DNA of 64,000 nt, from NCBI GenBank assembly GCA_000972765.1, contig CP011265.1:2849001-2913000 (forward strand), written 5' to 3'. The stretch's first letter is position 1, and each line of letters starts with the position of its first letter. Origin of the DNA: Verrucomicrobia bacterium IMCC26134. Lineage in GTDB: Bacteria; Verrucomicrobiota; Verrucomicrobiia; Opitutales; Opitutaceae. The position numbers and the translations under genes were made by a program. Positions 1-10,632 of this stretch are shown here, one piece after another. The notes beneath the pieces are model-generated. The model was given only the letters and a program-made list of their open reading frames with translations, did not search any database and had not been told where the DNA came from.

Positions 1-679
1 CCGTGAGGGCGAGCCAGGGCCAGAACGAAGGGAGCTTATCCAAGGAGGCGGAATGCCCGGCGAGGCCGGCGGCGGAATTCACAAAAATGAACGGCGCGGA
101 AACGGCGGCGGCTGTCTTGGCGTCGGACCAGCGCAGCAGGAGTAAAAGCGGGGTCAGGAAAATCCCTCCGCCGACGCCAATGAGGCCGGAGACAAAACCC
201 ATGAGGGCGCCTGCCGCCAAAACCCACCCGAGCGGAGCGGGACGGAGCGCGGAGTTTTTCGGCGCCGGCATGAGCAAGCGCAGCGCGGCAAAGGCCAAGG
301 CCACCGCGAGCAGGAGTTTGAAAACATGCGTCGGCAGCTCGATGGCTCCGCCGAGGTAGGCGCAGGGAATAGAGGTCAGCGCGAAAGGCCAAAAAAGCCG
401 CCACAGAAAATGCCCGGCGCGAAAAAACAGCACCGTGCCGATGAGCGACACCGCCAGATTCAGGGTGAGCGCGGCGGGCTTCATCACGACCGGAGCGACG
501 CCCGCGAGCGCCATGACGGCGAGGTAACCGGAAGCGCCGCCGTGTCCGACCATGCCATACAGCGCGGCGACGAAAAACAGCGGAACAAGCAGGATAATCC
601 AATCGGGAGACACCTCACTGAGCAGGGCGAGAGCGCCGAACAGCGCAAGCCTTGTAACTGGGCTGGCGGCGTGCCGCAT
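1..679 (-). CDS. TauE/SafE-family membrane permease, 3' end cut by window edge
   Basis: The minus-strand frame from an ATG at 679 stays open to the window edge, giving about 226 residues without a stop. The translation is strongly hydrophobic, with several membrane segments. It carries the family's glycine-rich repeats: YGMVGHGGASGYLAV near residue 47 and LMGFVSGLIGVGGGIFLTPL in the second half. This matches the TauE/SafE (DUF81) family of sulfite or organosulfonate exporters and related anion permeases. Roughly the last 30-40 residues should lie outside the window. The ATG has no Shine-Dalgarno sequence; an in-frame GTG about 27 codons downstream is an alternative start. The substrate cannot be told from sequence. 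The gene is divergent from ppdK, with about 220 bp between them. Confidence 0.85.
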   Translation of the reverse strand, partial: MRHAASPVTRLALFGALALLSEVSPDWIILLVPLFFVAALYGMVGHGGASGYLAVMALAGVAPVVMKPAALTLNLAVSLIGTVLFFRAGHFLWRLFWPFALTSIPCAYLGGAIELPTHVFKLLLAVALAFAALRLLMPAPKNSALRPAPLGWVLAAGALMGFVSGLIGVGGGIFLTPLLLLLRWSDAKTAAAVSAPFIFVNSAAGLAGHSASLDKLPSFWPWLALT

Positions 680-901
680 GGATCGAAGGCCGGAAAGGTC
701 GGCTGGTTCACCGCGTCGGCCAGGCCCGACCCTTGCCAGGCCTCCGCCCTTGTCCCGTCGGGACGACCGGGCGAGGTGGGGGGCCTCATTAACGGGAGCC
801 ACCGCTGCGCCGTTGACACCCCGCCCGCCACCCCTCTCTAGTCTTGCTTTTACGCGCCCCCTGAAAGGGCGGAAAACTCCTTCCCTAGACCCACACATAC
901 C

Positions 902-3709
<2,808 letters not shown>

Positions 3710-3740
3710 TTCTTCCGGCCCACGCCTCCGTTAGCTTCAA

Positions 3741-3771
3741 GCCCCGCGCCCTCATCGGCGCGGGGCTTTTT
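3741..3771 (+). terminator. Rho-independent terminator of ppdK
   Basis: A perfect 10-bp stem, GCCCCGCGCC (3741-3750) with GGCGCGGGGC (3757-3766), has a 6-nt loop and is followed by five Ts. It lies about 30 bp after the ppdK stop codon. Confidence 0.92.
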
Positions 3772-4196
3772 CATGTCTCAATTCCCCACCGCGCGCCCCG
3801 TCCAACCACGAAACCACCCGGCCGCCCCCACCCGCGTCTTAGAGGCCTGCGCTTTACGCTTCTCCGTCACCCGCCATGCGCCGCACCCGCTACCGCCCCG
3901 CGCCTTGGCCCGCCACCCAACCGCTGCCGGGATCTCCGTCGGGACGCCCGGGCCGGACGGTGCGGGCCAGCAGTGGACCTTGATGCCGCGTCAGCCGGAG
4001 CCCAGTTTATGCGGGTCGAGGTCTCGGGCGTCCCTGCCCTGAGTTTACCGTAGGCCGCCGCGCCGAAGCAGGCCGTTCGAGAATCGTTGAGCGGAGTCCG
4101 CTTATTCAACGCATCTCTGCGGACCCTGTTGGACATCTCGCACAGCCTACGTTTTCTAGAGGAAAAAACCACTCCCTACGTCACCCGATCGCTTTC
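3772..4196 (+). other. Gene-free spacer between ppdK and the GT8 gene
   Basis: 425 bp with no convincing coding frame: the short frames present have no recognisable protein features. It contains interspersed repeat copy A at 4081-4131. The promoter of the following glycosyltransferase gene must lie here, but no clear -35/-10 pair was found. Confidence 0.6.
4081..4131 (+). repeat. Interspersed imperfect palindrome, copy A
   Basis: First of four related copies. It starts with GAATCGTTGAGCGGAG, continues with TTATTCAACGCATC and ends near CCCTGTTG. Arms GTCCGC and GCGGAC can pair across the conserved AT-rich loop. Copies B (5140), C (8545) and D (14988) share the same order and orientation. Confidence 0.75.
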
Positions 4197-5108
4197 ATGC
4201 CGCATCCCTTAATCATCGCACTCGCCGCAGATGAAAACTATCTCGACGGCCTCGCCGGCACGCTCGCCGGGGTCGTCCGTTCCGCTCCCGGTGCGCATAT
4301 CCGCGCCGTGATTCTCGACTGCGGCATTGCTGACGAAAGCTGGCGCGATTTTAAACGCACGGTCCTGCCCAGGCTTCGCACCCTCGAATTGCAACGCCTG
4401 CCTGTCCACCCCGAACAGCTCCAGGTGTTCGCGCCAGACACACGGGTGCGCAGCCTCAACAACTCGACCTACACGCGTATGCTCCTGCCCGAGCTTCTTC
4501 CCGACTGCGACCGCGTCCTATACCTCGACTGCGATCTGCTCGTAAATGCCGATCTCCGCGAGCTGGTCTCCCTTCCCCTTGATGACGCGCTGGCCGGAGC
4601 GGCGCCTGAAAACCACCTGCCGCTGCTCGAGCAAAACATAACGCAGGGCATCCTTTCGGCCGACGAGGCCTCCTTGCCCGCGTTCAACTCCGGCGTGCTC
4701 CTCATGGATCTGGCCGCCATGCGCGGCGCCGATCTGCTTGGCCACGTCGCCGGTCTCCTCCCGAAATTACAGGGTAAATTGCAATCCCAGGCCGTGTTGA
4801 ACTACTTGCTGCGCGGTCGCTGGAAGGCCGTCCCCGCCCGCTGGAACCGCCAGCGCTTTATCACGGAACACTTCTCCCTCTATCACGATCACCCCGGCTC
4901 TGTCTGGCACTTCATCGGCAAGATGAAACCCTGGCACTTCGACCCACCGCACATGCGCGGGCTGGTCGCCGACTTCCACCGCGACATACTCGCCTCCGGC
5001 TGGAAGCCCCGCCTCCGCGGCACCTGGAAGCCGCTCAGCCCCGCCTGGCGCGATTTCGCCAAGGCCTCCCGCGCCTTCACCCTCCGCCACACCCGAAGTT
5101 TAGAATGA
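4197..5108 (+). CDS. Glycosyltransferase family 8 protein
   Basis: A 303-residue cytoplasmic glycosyltransferase resembling LPS galactosyl/glucosyltransferases (GT8, GT-A fold, retaining). It has an N-terminal sugar-nucleotide fold (IIALAADENYLDGLAG), the metal-binding DXD in YLDCDLLVNADL around residue 100-110, the acceptor-side FNSGVLLMDL motif, and a C-terminal HFIGKMKPWH that matches the family's second metal-binding His region. Length is normal. It lies between repeat copies A and B and faces a convergent polysaccharide synthase, so a role in surface glycan assembly is likely. The donor sugar cannot be assigned. No Shine-Dalgarno sequence is visible. Confidence 0.92.
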   Translation: MPHPLIIALAADENYLDGLAGTLAGVVRSAPGAHIRAVILDCGIADESWRDFKRTVLPRLRTLELQRLPVHPEQLQVFAPDTRVRSLNNSTYTRMLLPELLPDCDRVLYLDCDLLVNADLRELVSLPLDDALAGAAPENHLPLLEQNITQGILSADEASLPAFNSGVLLMDLAAMRGADLLGHVAGLLPKLQGKLQSQAVLNYLLRGRWKAVPARWNRQRFITEHFSLYHDHPGSVWHFIGKMKPWHFDPPHMRGLVADFHRDILASGWKPRLRGTWKPLSPAWRDFAKASRAFTLRHTRSLE

Positions 5109-5139
5109 CCTCGGGCGGCGCGAAAAGGAGTCCGGCCGA

Positions 5140-5190
5140 GAACCGTTGAGCGGAGCCTGATTATTCAATGCATCGCGGCCTGACCCGTTG
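5140..5190 (+). repeat. Interspersed imperfect palindrome, copy B
   Basis: Contains GAACCGTTGAGCGGAGCC, then GATTATTCAATGCATC, then GGCCTGACCCGTTG. It lies between the 3' ends of the convergent GT8 and synthase genes. Similarity to copy C extends about 18 bp further left through a shared AAGGAGT. Confidence 0.8.
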
Positions 5191-5224
5191 ACCGCGCCGG
5201 CCCCATGACTGAAGCACGGGAGCC

Positions 5225-7222
5225 CTACTTGGCTGAATGGTCGATGGCTCCAAACATGCGCATGAAGCACGCCGGATAGAGTTTTTCCGGCCCCTCCAGG
5301 TGGCGACAGTGGTTGTCCGGGTTCAGGAAAATCCGTGAGAAAAGCGCTGTTTGCGTGGACTTCGACATCCCCTGGAACTCGATGGCGAGTTCCTTTGTCC
5401 CGATCTGGCGCACGATCCTGCCCGTGATTTCCCCGAGCTCATCAAGGCGTATGTGGATTGGCCCATCCCCCAAGGCCACCGGTTCGGAAAAGCCCAGCAA
5501 ACATCCGTTGAGGCTGATATCCCGCGTCCGCCCGGAAACCGGTCCGCCGGAGGTCGCAACCGTGACCGCAATCTCGATCGGGAACCGCTCTTCCGAACGC
5601 CGGTAGGACGGGCTGATGCAGCCGAGCACGGCGATGGCGGCAATGATCAGGTTGACCGCCGTCCAGAAAAAAATCGTCATCAACTCAACCGGATGGTTAA
5701 CATATTTGTAGTCGTCGAGGAGGTAAATCGCGATTCCGCCGGCGGTGCAGACTATGATGGCGAGAAGCCACCTCAGGGCGCTCCAGTTAATCCGCTCGTT
5801 GCCGTGCGCATCTTTGCCCTTGGGCGTGACGTGGACGAAATCCAGCAGCGGCTTCCCGAACGGCTTGATGAGCGTTGCCATGATAACAGGCAGGATCTGA
5901 AGGGATATAAGCAACTGCAGCGCAGGGGAGACGAGGGGCAGCCATTTGCCATTGGCCAGCCACCAGATGGTGAGGTTGATGCAGCAGAAGAGGAAAATAG
6001 GAACGAGAAGGACCTCCGCGGGCGGCATGTAAGGGAAAAGGCGGATGCGGAAGAGCCACATCAGGGTCGGGATCAGGGCGTAAACGATCGGTGCCACAAA
6101 TCCGATCAGCCAAAAAAACTGCGAGAACATCAGCCGTTGGAGGAGCGTGAGGCTCGGGCCGAACGGGCCGTGTTTGGAAAAGAGGATCTGGACGCTGCCG
6201 CGCGCCCACCGCTTGCGCTGATCGAAGAGCGCCTTCAGCGACTCCGGAGCGAGCCCGGTGGAAAGCGACTCGTTGAGAAAGCCGGTCTGGTAGCCGCTCT
6301 GGAGCATGGCGATCGACGTGATCTGGTCCTCGGTGTCATAGCCCATCACGACCCCTCCGATGTCCTCGAGCGCCTGCCGGCGGATGAGGGCGCTCGACCC
6401 GACATAGAAGGCGCAGCCCCAGGCATCCCGGCAGGGCTCCATGACCGTGAAAAACATCGCGGTGTCGTCCGGCAGGGAGCTCTGAAGCCGCAGGTTGCTG
6501 CGCATCGGGTCGTAGTTGTAGAAAGTCTGCGGGGTCTGGAGAATGCCCCAGCCGGGGTTGTCCAGCAGCAACCCGACCGTGCGCAGAAGGAAATTCGGCA
6601 TCGGGATAAAGTCGGCGTCGAACATCGCGATGAACGGTGCGGAGGTCTGCGTCAGGGCGAAGTTGTGGTTGCCCGGCTTTTTGTGGGCGTTGCCCGGACG
6701 CCGGATATAGCCGAAACCGATCTGAGCGCATTTATCCCTGAGCCAGTCGCGTTTGCCGTCATCCAGAATGAAGCCCTGCTTGTGCGGGTAGTCCAGCAGC
6801 TTGACCGCAAGGATGGTCTTCTCGAGGATCTCCCACTCCTCATTGTAGGTGGCGACAAAGATATCTACCCGGGGCCATTGGTCCGAGGGCAGCGCCCTTA
6901 GCTTCTCCAGCGCCCGGTCAGCCTCGCTTGAACGGTCGCGGAACCGGCTCATCGACAGCAGGAAAATAAAGAAGTCCACGAAGTTGATGAGCTCAAAAAC
7001 GAAGAGCAGCTTGGTGAGCGTGCTCTCGAAGGTGCTGAGCTCCCTTCCGTAGAGGATGTAATGCAGGCGCCAGAGCAGGTAGCTGACGACCGTAATGGCG
7101 CAGACCAGGCAGATTGAACTTCGCCAGAAGGAGGACGACCGCTTCCCTAAAATCACGACCGCGAGGGCCGCGGCATTCGCCAGCAAGACGATGCCTAGGG
7201 TGGGATCCAGGAAGGAGTTCAT
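5225..7222 (-). CDS. Cellulose-synthase-like glycosyltransferase (BcsA type) with PilZ domain
   Basis: A processive inner-membrane polysaccharide synthase of 665 residues (GT2). N-terminal membrane helices precede a cytoplasmic catalytic domain with the full D, D, D, QxxRW set: ILDDGKRDW, MFDADFIP, DTEDQITSI and QRKRWARGS. More membrane helices follow. Then a C-terminal PilZ domain from about residue 535 has the c-di-GMP-binding signatures YRRSEER and DISLNG, so synthesis is expected to be activated by c-di-GMP. No BcsB, BcsC or BcsZ homologue is nearby. Instead an HlyD-like protein lies 4 bp upstream in the same transcript, resembling the Alg8/Alg44 pairing of alginate synthesis. The polymer may therefore not be cellulose. 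It is smaller than typical BcsA (about 850 residues). Confidence 0.93.
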   Translation of the reverse strand: MNSFLDPTLGIVLLANAAALAVVILGKRSSSFWRSSICLVCAITVVSYLLWRLHYILYGRELSTFESTLTKLLFVFELINFVDFFIFLLSMSRFRDRSSEADRALEKLRALPSDQWPRVDIFVATYNEEWEILEKTILAVKLLDYPHKQGFILDDGKRDWLRDKCAQIGFGYIRRPGNAHKKPGNHNFALTQTSAPFIAMFDADFIPMPNFLLRTVGLLLDNPGWGILQTPQTFYNYDPMRSNLRLQSSLPDDTAMFFTVMEPCRDAWGCAFYVGSSALIRRQALEDIGGVVMGYDTEDQITSIAMLQSGYQTGFLNESLSTGLAPESLKALFDQRKRWARGSVQILFSKHGPFGPSLTLLQRLMFSQFFWLIGFVAPIVYALIPTLMWLFRIRLFPYMPPAEVLLVPIFLFCCINLTIWWLANGKWLPLVSPALQLLISLQILPVIMATLIKPFGKPLLDFVHVTPKGKDAHGNERINWSALRWLLAIIVCTAGGIAIYLLDDYKYVNHPVELMTIFFWTAVNLIIAAIAVLGCISPSYRRSEERFPIEIAVTVATSGGPVSGRTRDISLNGCLLGFSEPVALGDGPIHIRLDELGEITGRIVRQIGTKELAIEFQGMSKSTQTALFSRIFLNPDNHCRHLEGPEKLYPACFMRMFGAIDHSAK

Positions 7223-7226
7223 CCGC

Positions 7227-8459
7227 CTAGTTCGAGAGCCTGATCCTGGCCGTCCGCCCGACCTGGTTCGCGCTGCCGAAGACCTTGATGAGATCGGCGG
7301 CGGAGATGCCGACGCTGACGATCATCGAGTCAGACGTGCTTTTGAAGACCTTCGCGGCAAACATGGTGGGGTTGCTCGTATTGTTGGCGCCGGCGCCCCG
7401 CACCGAGATCACTTTTCCGGGAATCGAATTCGAGTTGCCGTAAAGGTAGACCTCGGCGTCCTGCCCCACCGACACTTCGTCGAAGAGCTTCTCGGGCACC
7501 GTGGCCTCGACATACGACTTCGCGCAGTCCACGAGCTCGCAGAGGACGGTCCCCTTGACCACGTCCGAGCCCTTAGCGACCCGCACGGATTGGACAAGGC
7601 ACAGGGACGGGGCCAGAATCGTCGCATCGGAAAGTTTGCGGACGGTTTCCTCCTCGTGGGCGAGCTGCCGCTCGAGCGCCTGCCTCCGCTTTTCCTCGCG
7701 GGCGTGCGATGCCTCCGCTTCCGAAAGCCGGAGTGAAACTTCATCGAGACGCTGCTGCGCGTAGGGCGCCCCGGAATAGCCGTCGAGCAGCACGCCTTTG
7801 CGATTTGCCTCCAGCTCGGCTTTTGTGCGGTTGAGCACCGCCTCCAACGAAGCGACCTCGTTGGTCATCTCTTTTTGCTTTGTCAGGGCCGAGTCGTAGG
7901 CCTGCGCGGAATCGGCTCCTTTGCCTGCGAGCACCTTTTGGCGCTCGAAGTCCCTCGAGGCCTGGTCACGGGTTTCCTGCATCTTGCGCAGCATGCCCTC
8001 CGCTTCCGCCGCTTTCAGGGTAAGATAGGCTTCGTTGGATTCGAGATGCGATTTCAGGCGTTCCTGAAGAGATTCGCGGAGGGCCTGATATCCTTTGATC
8101 TGGACAAGGAACCCGTCGATCTGGGCGGCGGTCTGCTCCATTTCCGAACGCACACCGTCGATATTACCCGTGTCCAGACGGTCGTTTTTGATGACAAAAA
8201 TTCTGTCGCCGGTGTCGACTGTCTCGCCCGCCGTCAGTTGGTCGCTCACGACGACCCCGTCGATCGGCGACTGGACGAGGACGATCGGGGCGTTGACGAC
8301 CCCATTGATACTGGCGGAGGTCAGCACCCTGATGCCGATGGTGAAGCACGCCACCAGCAAAAACGCCACGGCCAGCGTCACTCTCGTTTTCTTGCTGAAA
8401 ACCAGTTTACCCAAACTCAGGCGGTTGTTCTGTTGTATCTGAGAACTCGATGCGTCCAT
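7227..8459 (-). CDS. HlyD/Alg44-like membrane-fusion protein
   Basis: A 410-residue periplasmic adaptor. One N-terminal membrane helix (VTLAVAFLLVACFTIGIRVL) is followed by a biotinyl-lipoyl half-domain (VQSPIDGVVVSDQLTAGETV), a long coiled coil rich in Glu, Ala, Arg and Gln over about residues 90-260, and a second lipoyl half with beta-barrel (APSLCLVQSVRVAKGSDVVKG). The frame is open to 8591, but that longer start would translate repeat copy C; the ATG at 8459 (MDASSSQIQQ) is therefore preferred. Four bases separate it from the synthase gene, so the two are almost certainly co-transcribed and co-operate in polymer synthesis or secretion. A type I secretion adaptor is less likely because no ABC exporter is present. 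Confidence 0.88.
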   Translation of the reverse strand: MDASSSQIQQNNRLSLGKLVFSKKTRVTLAVAFLLVACFTIGIRVLTSASINGVVNAPIVLVQSPIDGVVVSDQLTAGETVDTGDRIFVIKNDRLDTGNIDGVRSEMEQTAAQIDGFLVQIKGYQALRESLQERLKSHLESNEAYLTLKAAEAEGMLRKMQETRDQASRDFERQKVLAGKGADSAQAYDSALTKQKEMTNEVASLEAVLNRTKAELEANRKGVLLDGYSGAPYAQQRLDEVSLRLSEAEASHAREEKRRQALERQLAHEEETVRKLSDATILAPSLCLVQSVRVAKGSDVVKGTVLCELVDCAKSYVEATVPEKLFDEVSVGQDAEVYLYGNSNSIPGKVISVRGAGANNTSNPTMFAAKVFKSTSDSMIVSVGISAADLIKVFGSANQVGRTARIRLSN

Positions 8460-8544
8460 GCCTGATTTAGTAAAACCGCTCTTCGCGACACAAGAGCGGA
8501 TGGCAATTTCCGCACGAATACGGGTGGGGAAAGGAGTGTTGCGT

Positions 8545-8604
8545 GAACCGTTGAGCGGAGCCCGATTATACAATTTAATAGGGCCTGACACCGATTCTCA
8601 GCTG
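8545..8604 (+). repeat. Interspersed imperfect palindrome, copy C
   Basis: Contains GAACCGTTGAGCGGAGCC, then GATTATACAATTTAAT, then GGGCCTGACACCG and CTCAGCTG. Its right end overlaps the stop codon of the sulfotransferase gene (TGA read from 8600-8598), the same arrangement as copy D with the FkbM gene. Confidence 0.8.
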
Positions 8605-9800
8605 CTAAGAGACGCACGCAACTGACGTTTGAGCACCCGCAAAAACCACCGGAGGCGCTGGCCGGCGGGGCGGCCCGAGGCCACCTGGCGCACATTGGCG
8701 GCGATCTCACGGAGGCGCGCCGGTGAGAGGCCGGGATAGTCGTGCCAGGCCGCGTCATCGGCCGGGAGCGGTTCGGTGAAGAGGCTGGCGTGACCCATGC
8801 GCCCCGGCGCCAGGCGGGCGAGCGCGGCGTTGCCCTCGGCATGGACGGCGAGGAGATCGCGGCGCGCCTGCGGCGAGAGCCAGGCCCCGATGCCGGTGCC
8901 GCGTCCGGCGCCCGTGGCCTCGAGACGGGCGGCCGCCAGCACATCCCGCTCCTGGATAAACGCGCCGCCACGAAGCGAGCCGCGCCTGAGGTGACGAAGA
9001 AATTCGAGGTGATCGCGATCCGGGCTGGCATTGCGCGAAAGGGCGTCCAGCGGCTGGGTCAACCCTGAAGGAACGGACAACCCCAGGGCCTGGTCAAAAA
9101 AGTCCGAGACGATTCCGGAAGACTGGACGGCGGCCTCGTAGGGGCGGACCGCCACGTGTTCGGCCCCGAATGCGGCGACCCAAGGAGCGAGAATCGCGTG
9201 GGTGCGAAGCCGGGGGGCGAAGGCCTCGGCGAAGGCACCGAACTCCACGTCCTGCCCGGGGTTGCCCTTGATGTATTCCCCATAGTGCGCGGCCAGCAGG
9301 TGATCCTGACGCCGGACATATGCGACGACCCGGGGGGCGTAGTGAAAGGTCGCCGCAAACCGGGCGAGGAGTTGGGCGCCCGCCTTCACCCAGTCCGGGG
9401 AGAAAGCGATCTCATGGGCCGACTGCAGGTCGAAGAGATCCTCCGCCGAGAGGATGACGGTGCCGGCCCCGAGCCGGGTGCGTTCGCTTTCCAGCGCCTC
9501 GAAGAAATCCTGCACGGAACCGAACGGAGCGCAGAAACGGCGTTGCTTCTCCCAGAACCGCTCCGCCTCCGCCCGCTCGCCGACGGCCTCCAAAACCTCC
9601 CGGCGCAGGAGAACGAAGAGGCGATAGTGGCTGATGGAAAAAGAGCGGACCCCGTGGGTGGAAGGAGGTTCGGCGGGGTAAAGCAGGCCGCGCTCGCTTA
9701 AGCCGGCCGCATGGCGGGTCAGAAAGGACTGCAACGCCGTCGAGCCAGTCTTGTGCTGGCCGATGTGCAGGACGAGTTTCGCGACGACGGGACCGCTCAT
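8598..9800 (-). CDS. Sulfotransferase-like P-loop protein
   Basis: 400 residues. The N-terminal LHIGQHKTGSTALQSFL is the PAPS 5'-phosphosulfate-binding P-loop of bacterial carbohydrate sulfotransferases. VVAYVRRQDHLLAAHY near residue 160 matches the 3'-phosphate-binding Arg/Ser region, although the usual Ser is not obvious. Likely role: transfer of sulfate from PAPS to a glycan or surface lipid in the cytoplasm. It overlaps the upstream methyltransferase gene by ATGA at 9797-9800, implying translational coupling. With neighbouring methyltransferases and the synthase it suggests a decorated polysaccharide. The acceptor is unknown. Confidence 0.85.
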   Translation of the reverse strand: MSGPVVAKLVLHIGQHKTGSTALQSFLTRHAAGLSERGLLYPAEPPSTHGVRSFSISHYRLFVLLRREVLEAVGERAEAERFWEKQRRFCAPFGSVQDFFEALESERTRLGAGTVILSAEDLFDLQSAHEIAFSPDWVKAGAQLLARFAATFHYAPRVVAYVRRQDHLLAAHYGEYIKGNPGQDVEFGAFAEAFAPRLRTHAILAPWVAAFGAEHVAVRPYEAAVQSSGIVSDFFDQALGLSVPSGLTQPLDALSRNASPDRDHLEFLRHLRRGSLRGGAFIQERDVLAAARLEATGAGRGTGIGAWLSPQARRDLLAVHAEGNAALARLAPGRMGHASLFTEPLPADDAAWHDYPGLSPARLREIAANVRQVASGRPAGQRLRWFLRVLKRQLRASLSS

Positions 9801-10402
9801 GGTTTTATGCCCCAGCCGATAAGGCGCGGCGGAGTGAGCACGGTGCGCACCGAGACCCCGACCAAGCCGGCCAGGAACACCTCGCGGACGGCCTGTTCAC
9901 TGAAGCGGTAGTAATCGCCCGGATAGTTGTGTTCGCCGAGTATGACCGTGCCCTCGCGCAACACGGGGGTCGTGGTGATTTTCGCCAGCACGCGGAGAAC
10001 AATGCCGAGCACGGAGCGCTTGGGGGCAAAGGTGCGCAAGCCGCTGCCCGCGTATCCCGGCACACCGATGACAATGAGGCCGCCGGGGGCCGTCACCCGA
10101 TGGATTTCGGCGATCGTTTTCCAAAAGCACCGGTCGTGCTCAAGGGTGGCGTTGCAGACCACGCAGTCGAAGGAGGCGCTTGCAAAGCAGTCCATCCGGT
10201 TGGCGTTGGCCTGGATGATTTCGCCGCCGTCGGCGGGGAAGGCGGTATCCATGTTGATACCCACCTTGAGCGAGGCCGCGCGGAGACTGGCCATGCGCAA
10301 CAAGCTCTCCGGTCCCGGCACGGCACCCACCTCCAAAACCCGGCCGTGAATGGGTGAGAGCGAGCAGATCTCCTCGAAAGCGTGATAGACGGCAGGAGTC
10401 AT
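9797..10402 (-). CDS. Class I SAM-dependent methyltransferase
   Basis: 201 residues. GRVLEVGAVPGPESLL is motif I of the Rossmann-fold methyltransferases. CVVCNATLEHDRCFWKTI and VTAPGGLIVIGVPGYAG are the post-core motifs of the Methyltransf_11 group. The frame is open to 10555, but that extension is Cys/Arg/Pro-rich and unlike protein. The ATG at 10402 has GGGAGG with an 8-nt spacer, one of the few good Shine-Dalgarno sequences in the window, and is chosen as the start. Its stop overlaps the start of the sulfotransferase gene. The substrate is unknown, probably a glycan or lipid precursor. The 230 bp between it and the CotH gene show nothing recognisable. Confidence 0.88.
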   Translation of the reverse strand: MTPAVYHAFEEICSLSPIHGRVLEVGAVPGPESLLRMASLRAASLKVGINMDTAFPADGGEIIQANANRMDCFASASFDCVVCNATLEHDRCFWKTIAEIHRVTAPGGLIVIGVPGYAGSGLRTFAPKRSVLGIVLRVLAKITTTPVLREGTVILGEHNYPGDYYRFSEQAVREVFLAGLVGVSVRTVLTPPRLIGWGIKP

Positions 10403-10632
10403 AAAATGTGCCTCCCGGTCGGGGCGGCGCCCGATGAGTGTGGGCCACGGCGCCACGCACCCGCAAGCCCGGAGGTGGCGCGGCGCGCAGCAGTCGTCCC
10501 ACCTCGACGATTCGCTACAAGGTAACCTTCGCGCCGACTGGGAAATGGTCCCCAACCGTTCCGGCGGTGATAAACGCGGCGAACCCCTCCCCTCCCAGAT
10601 CCCCGGCGAAATCCAGTTCTTATCCGTTTCTA

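Noticed and set aside
36-602. 188-residue minus-strand frame at the left edge
   Set aside because: It is an Arg-rich shadow; the neighbouring minus frame encodes the TauE/SafE permease.
3867-4172. 101-residue minus-strand frame in the ppdK downstream spacer
   Set aside because: No protein-like composition and it overlaps repeat copy A.
5225-7222. Standard cellulose operon
   Set aside because: No bcsB, bcsC or bcsZ genes are near; an Alg44-like partner is present instead, so the polymer identity is left open.
8460-8591. Longer N-terminus for the HlyD-like protein
   Set aside because: It would translate the interspersed repeat copy C; the ATG at 8459 leads directly to the membrane anchor.
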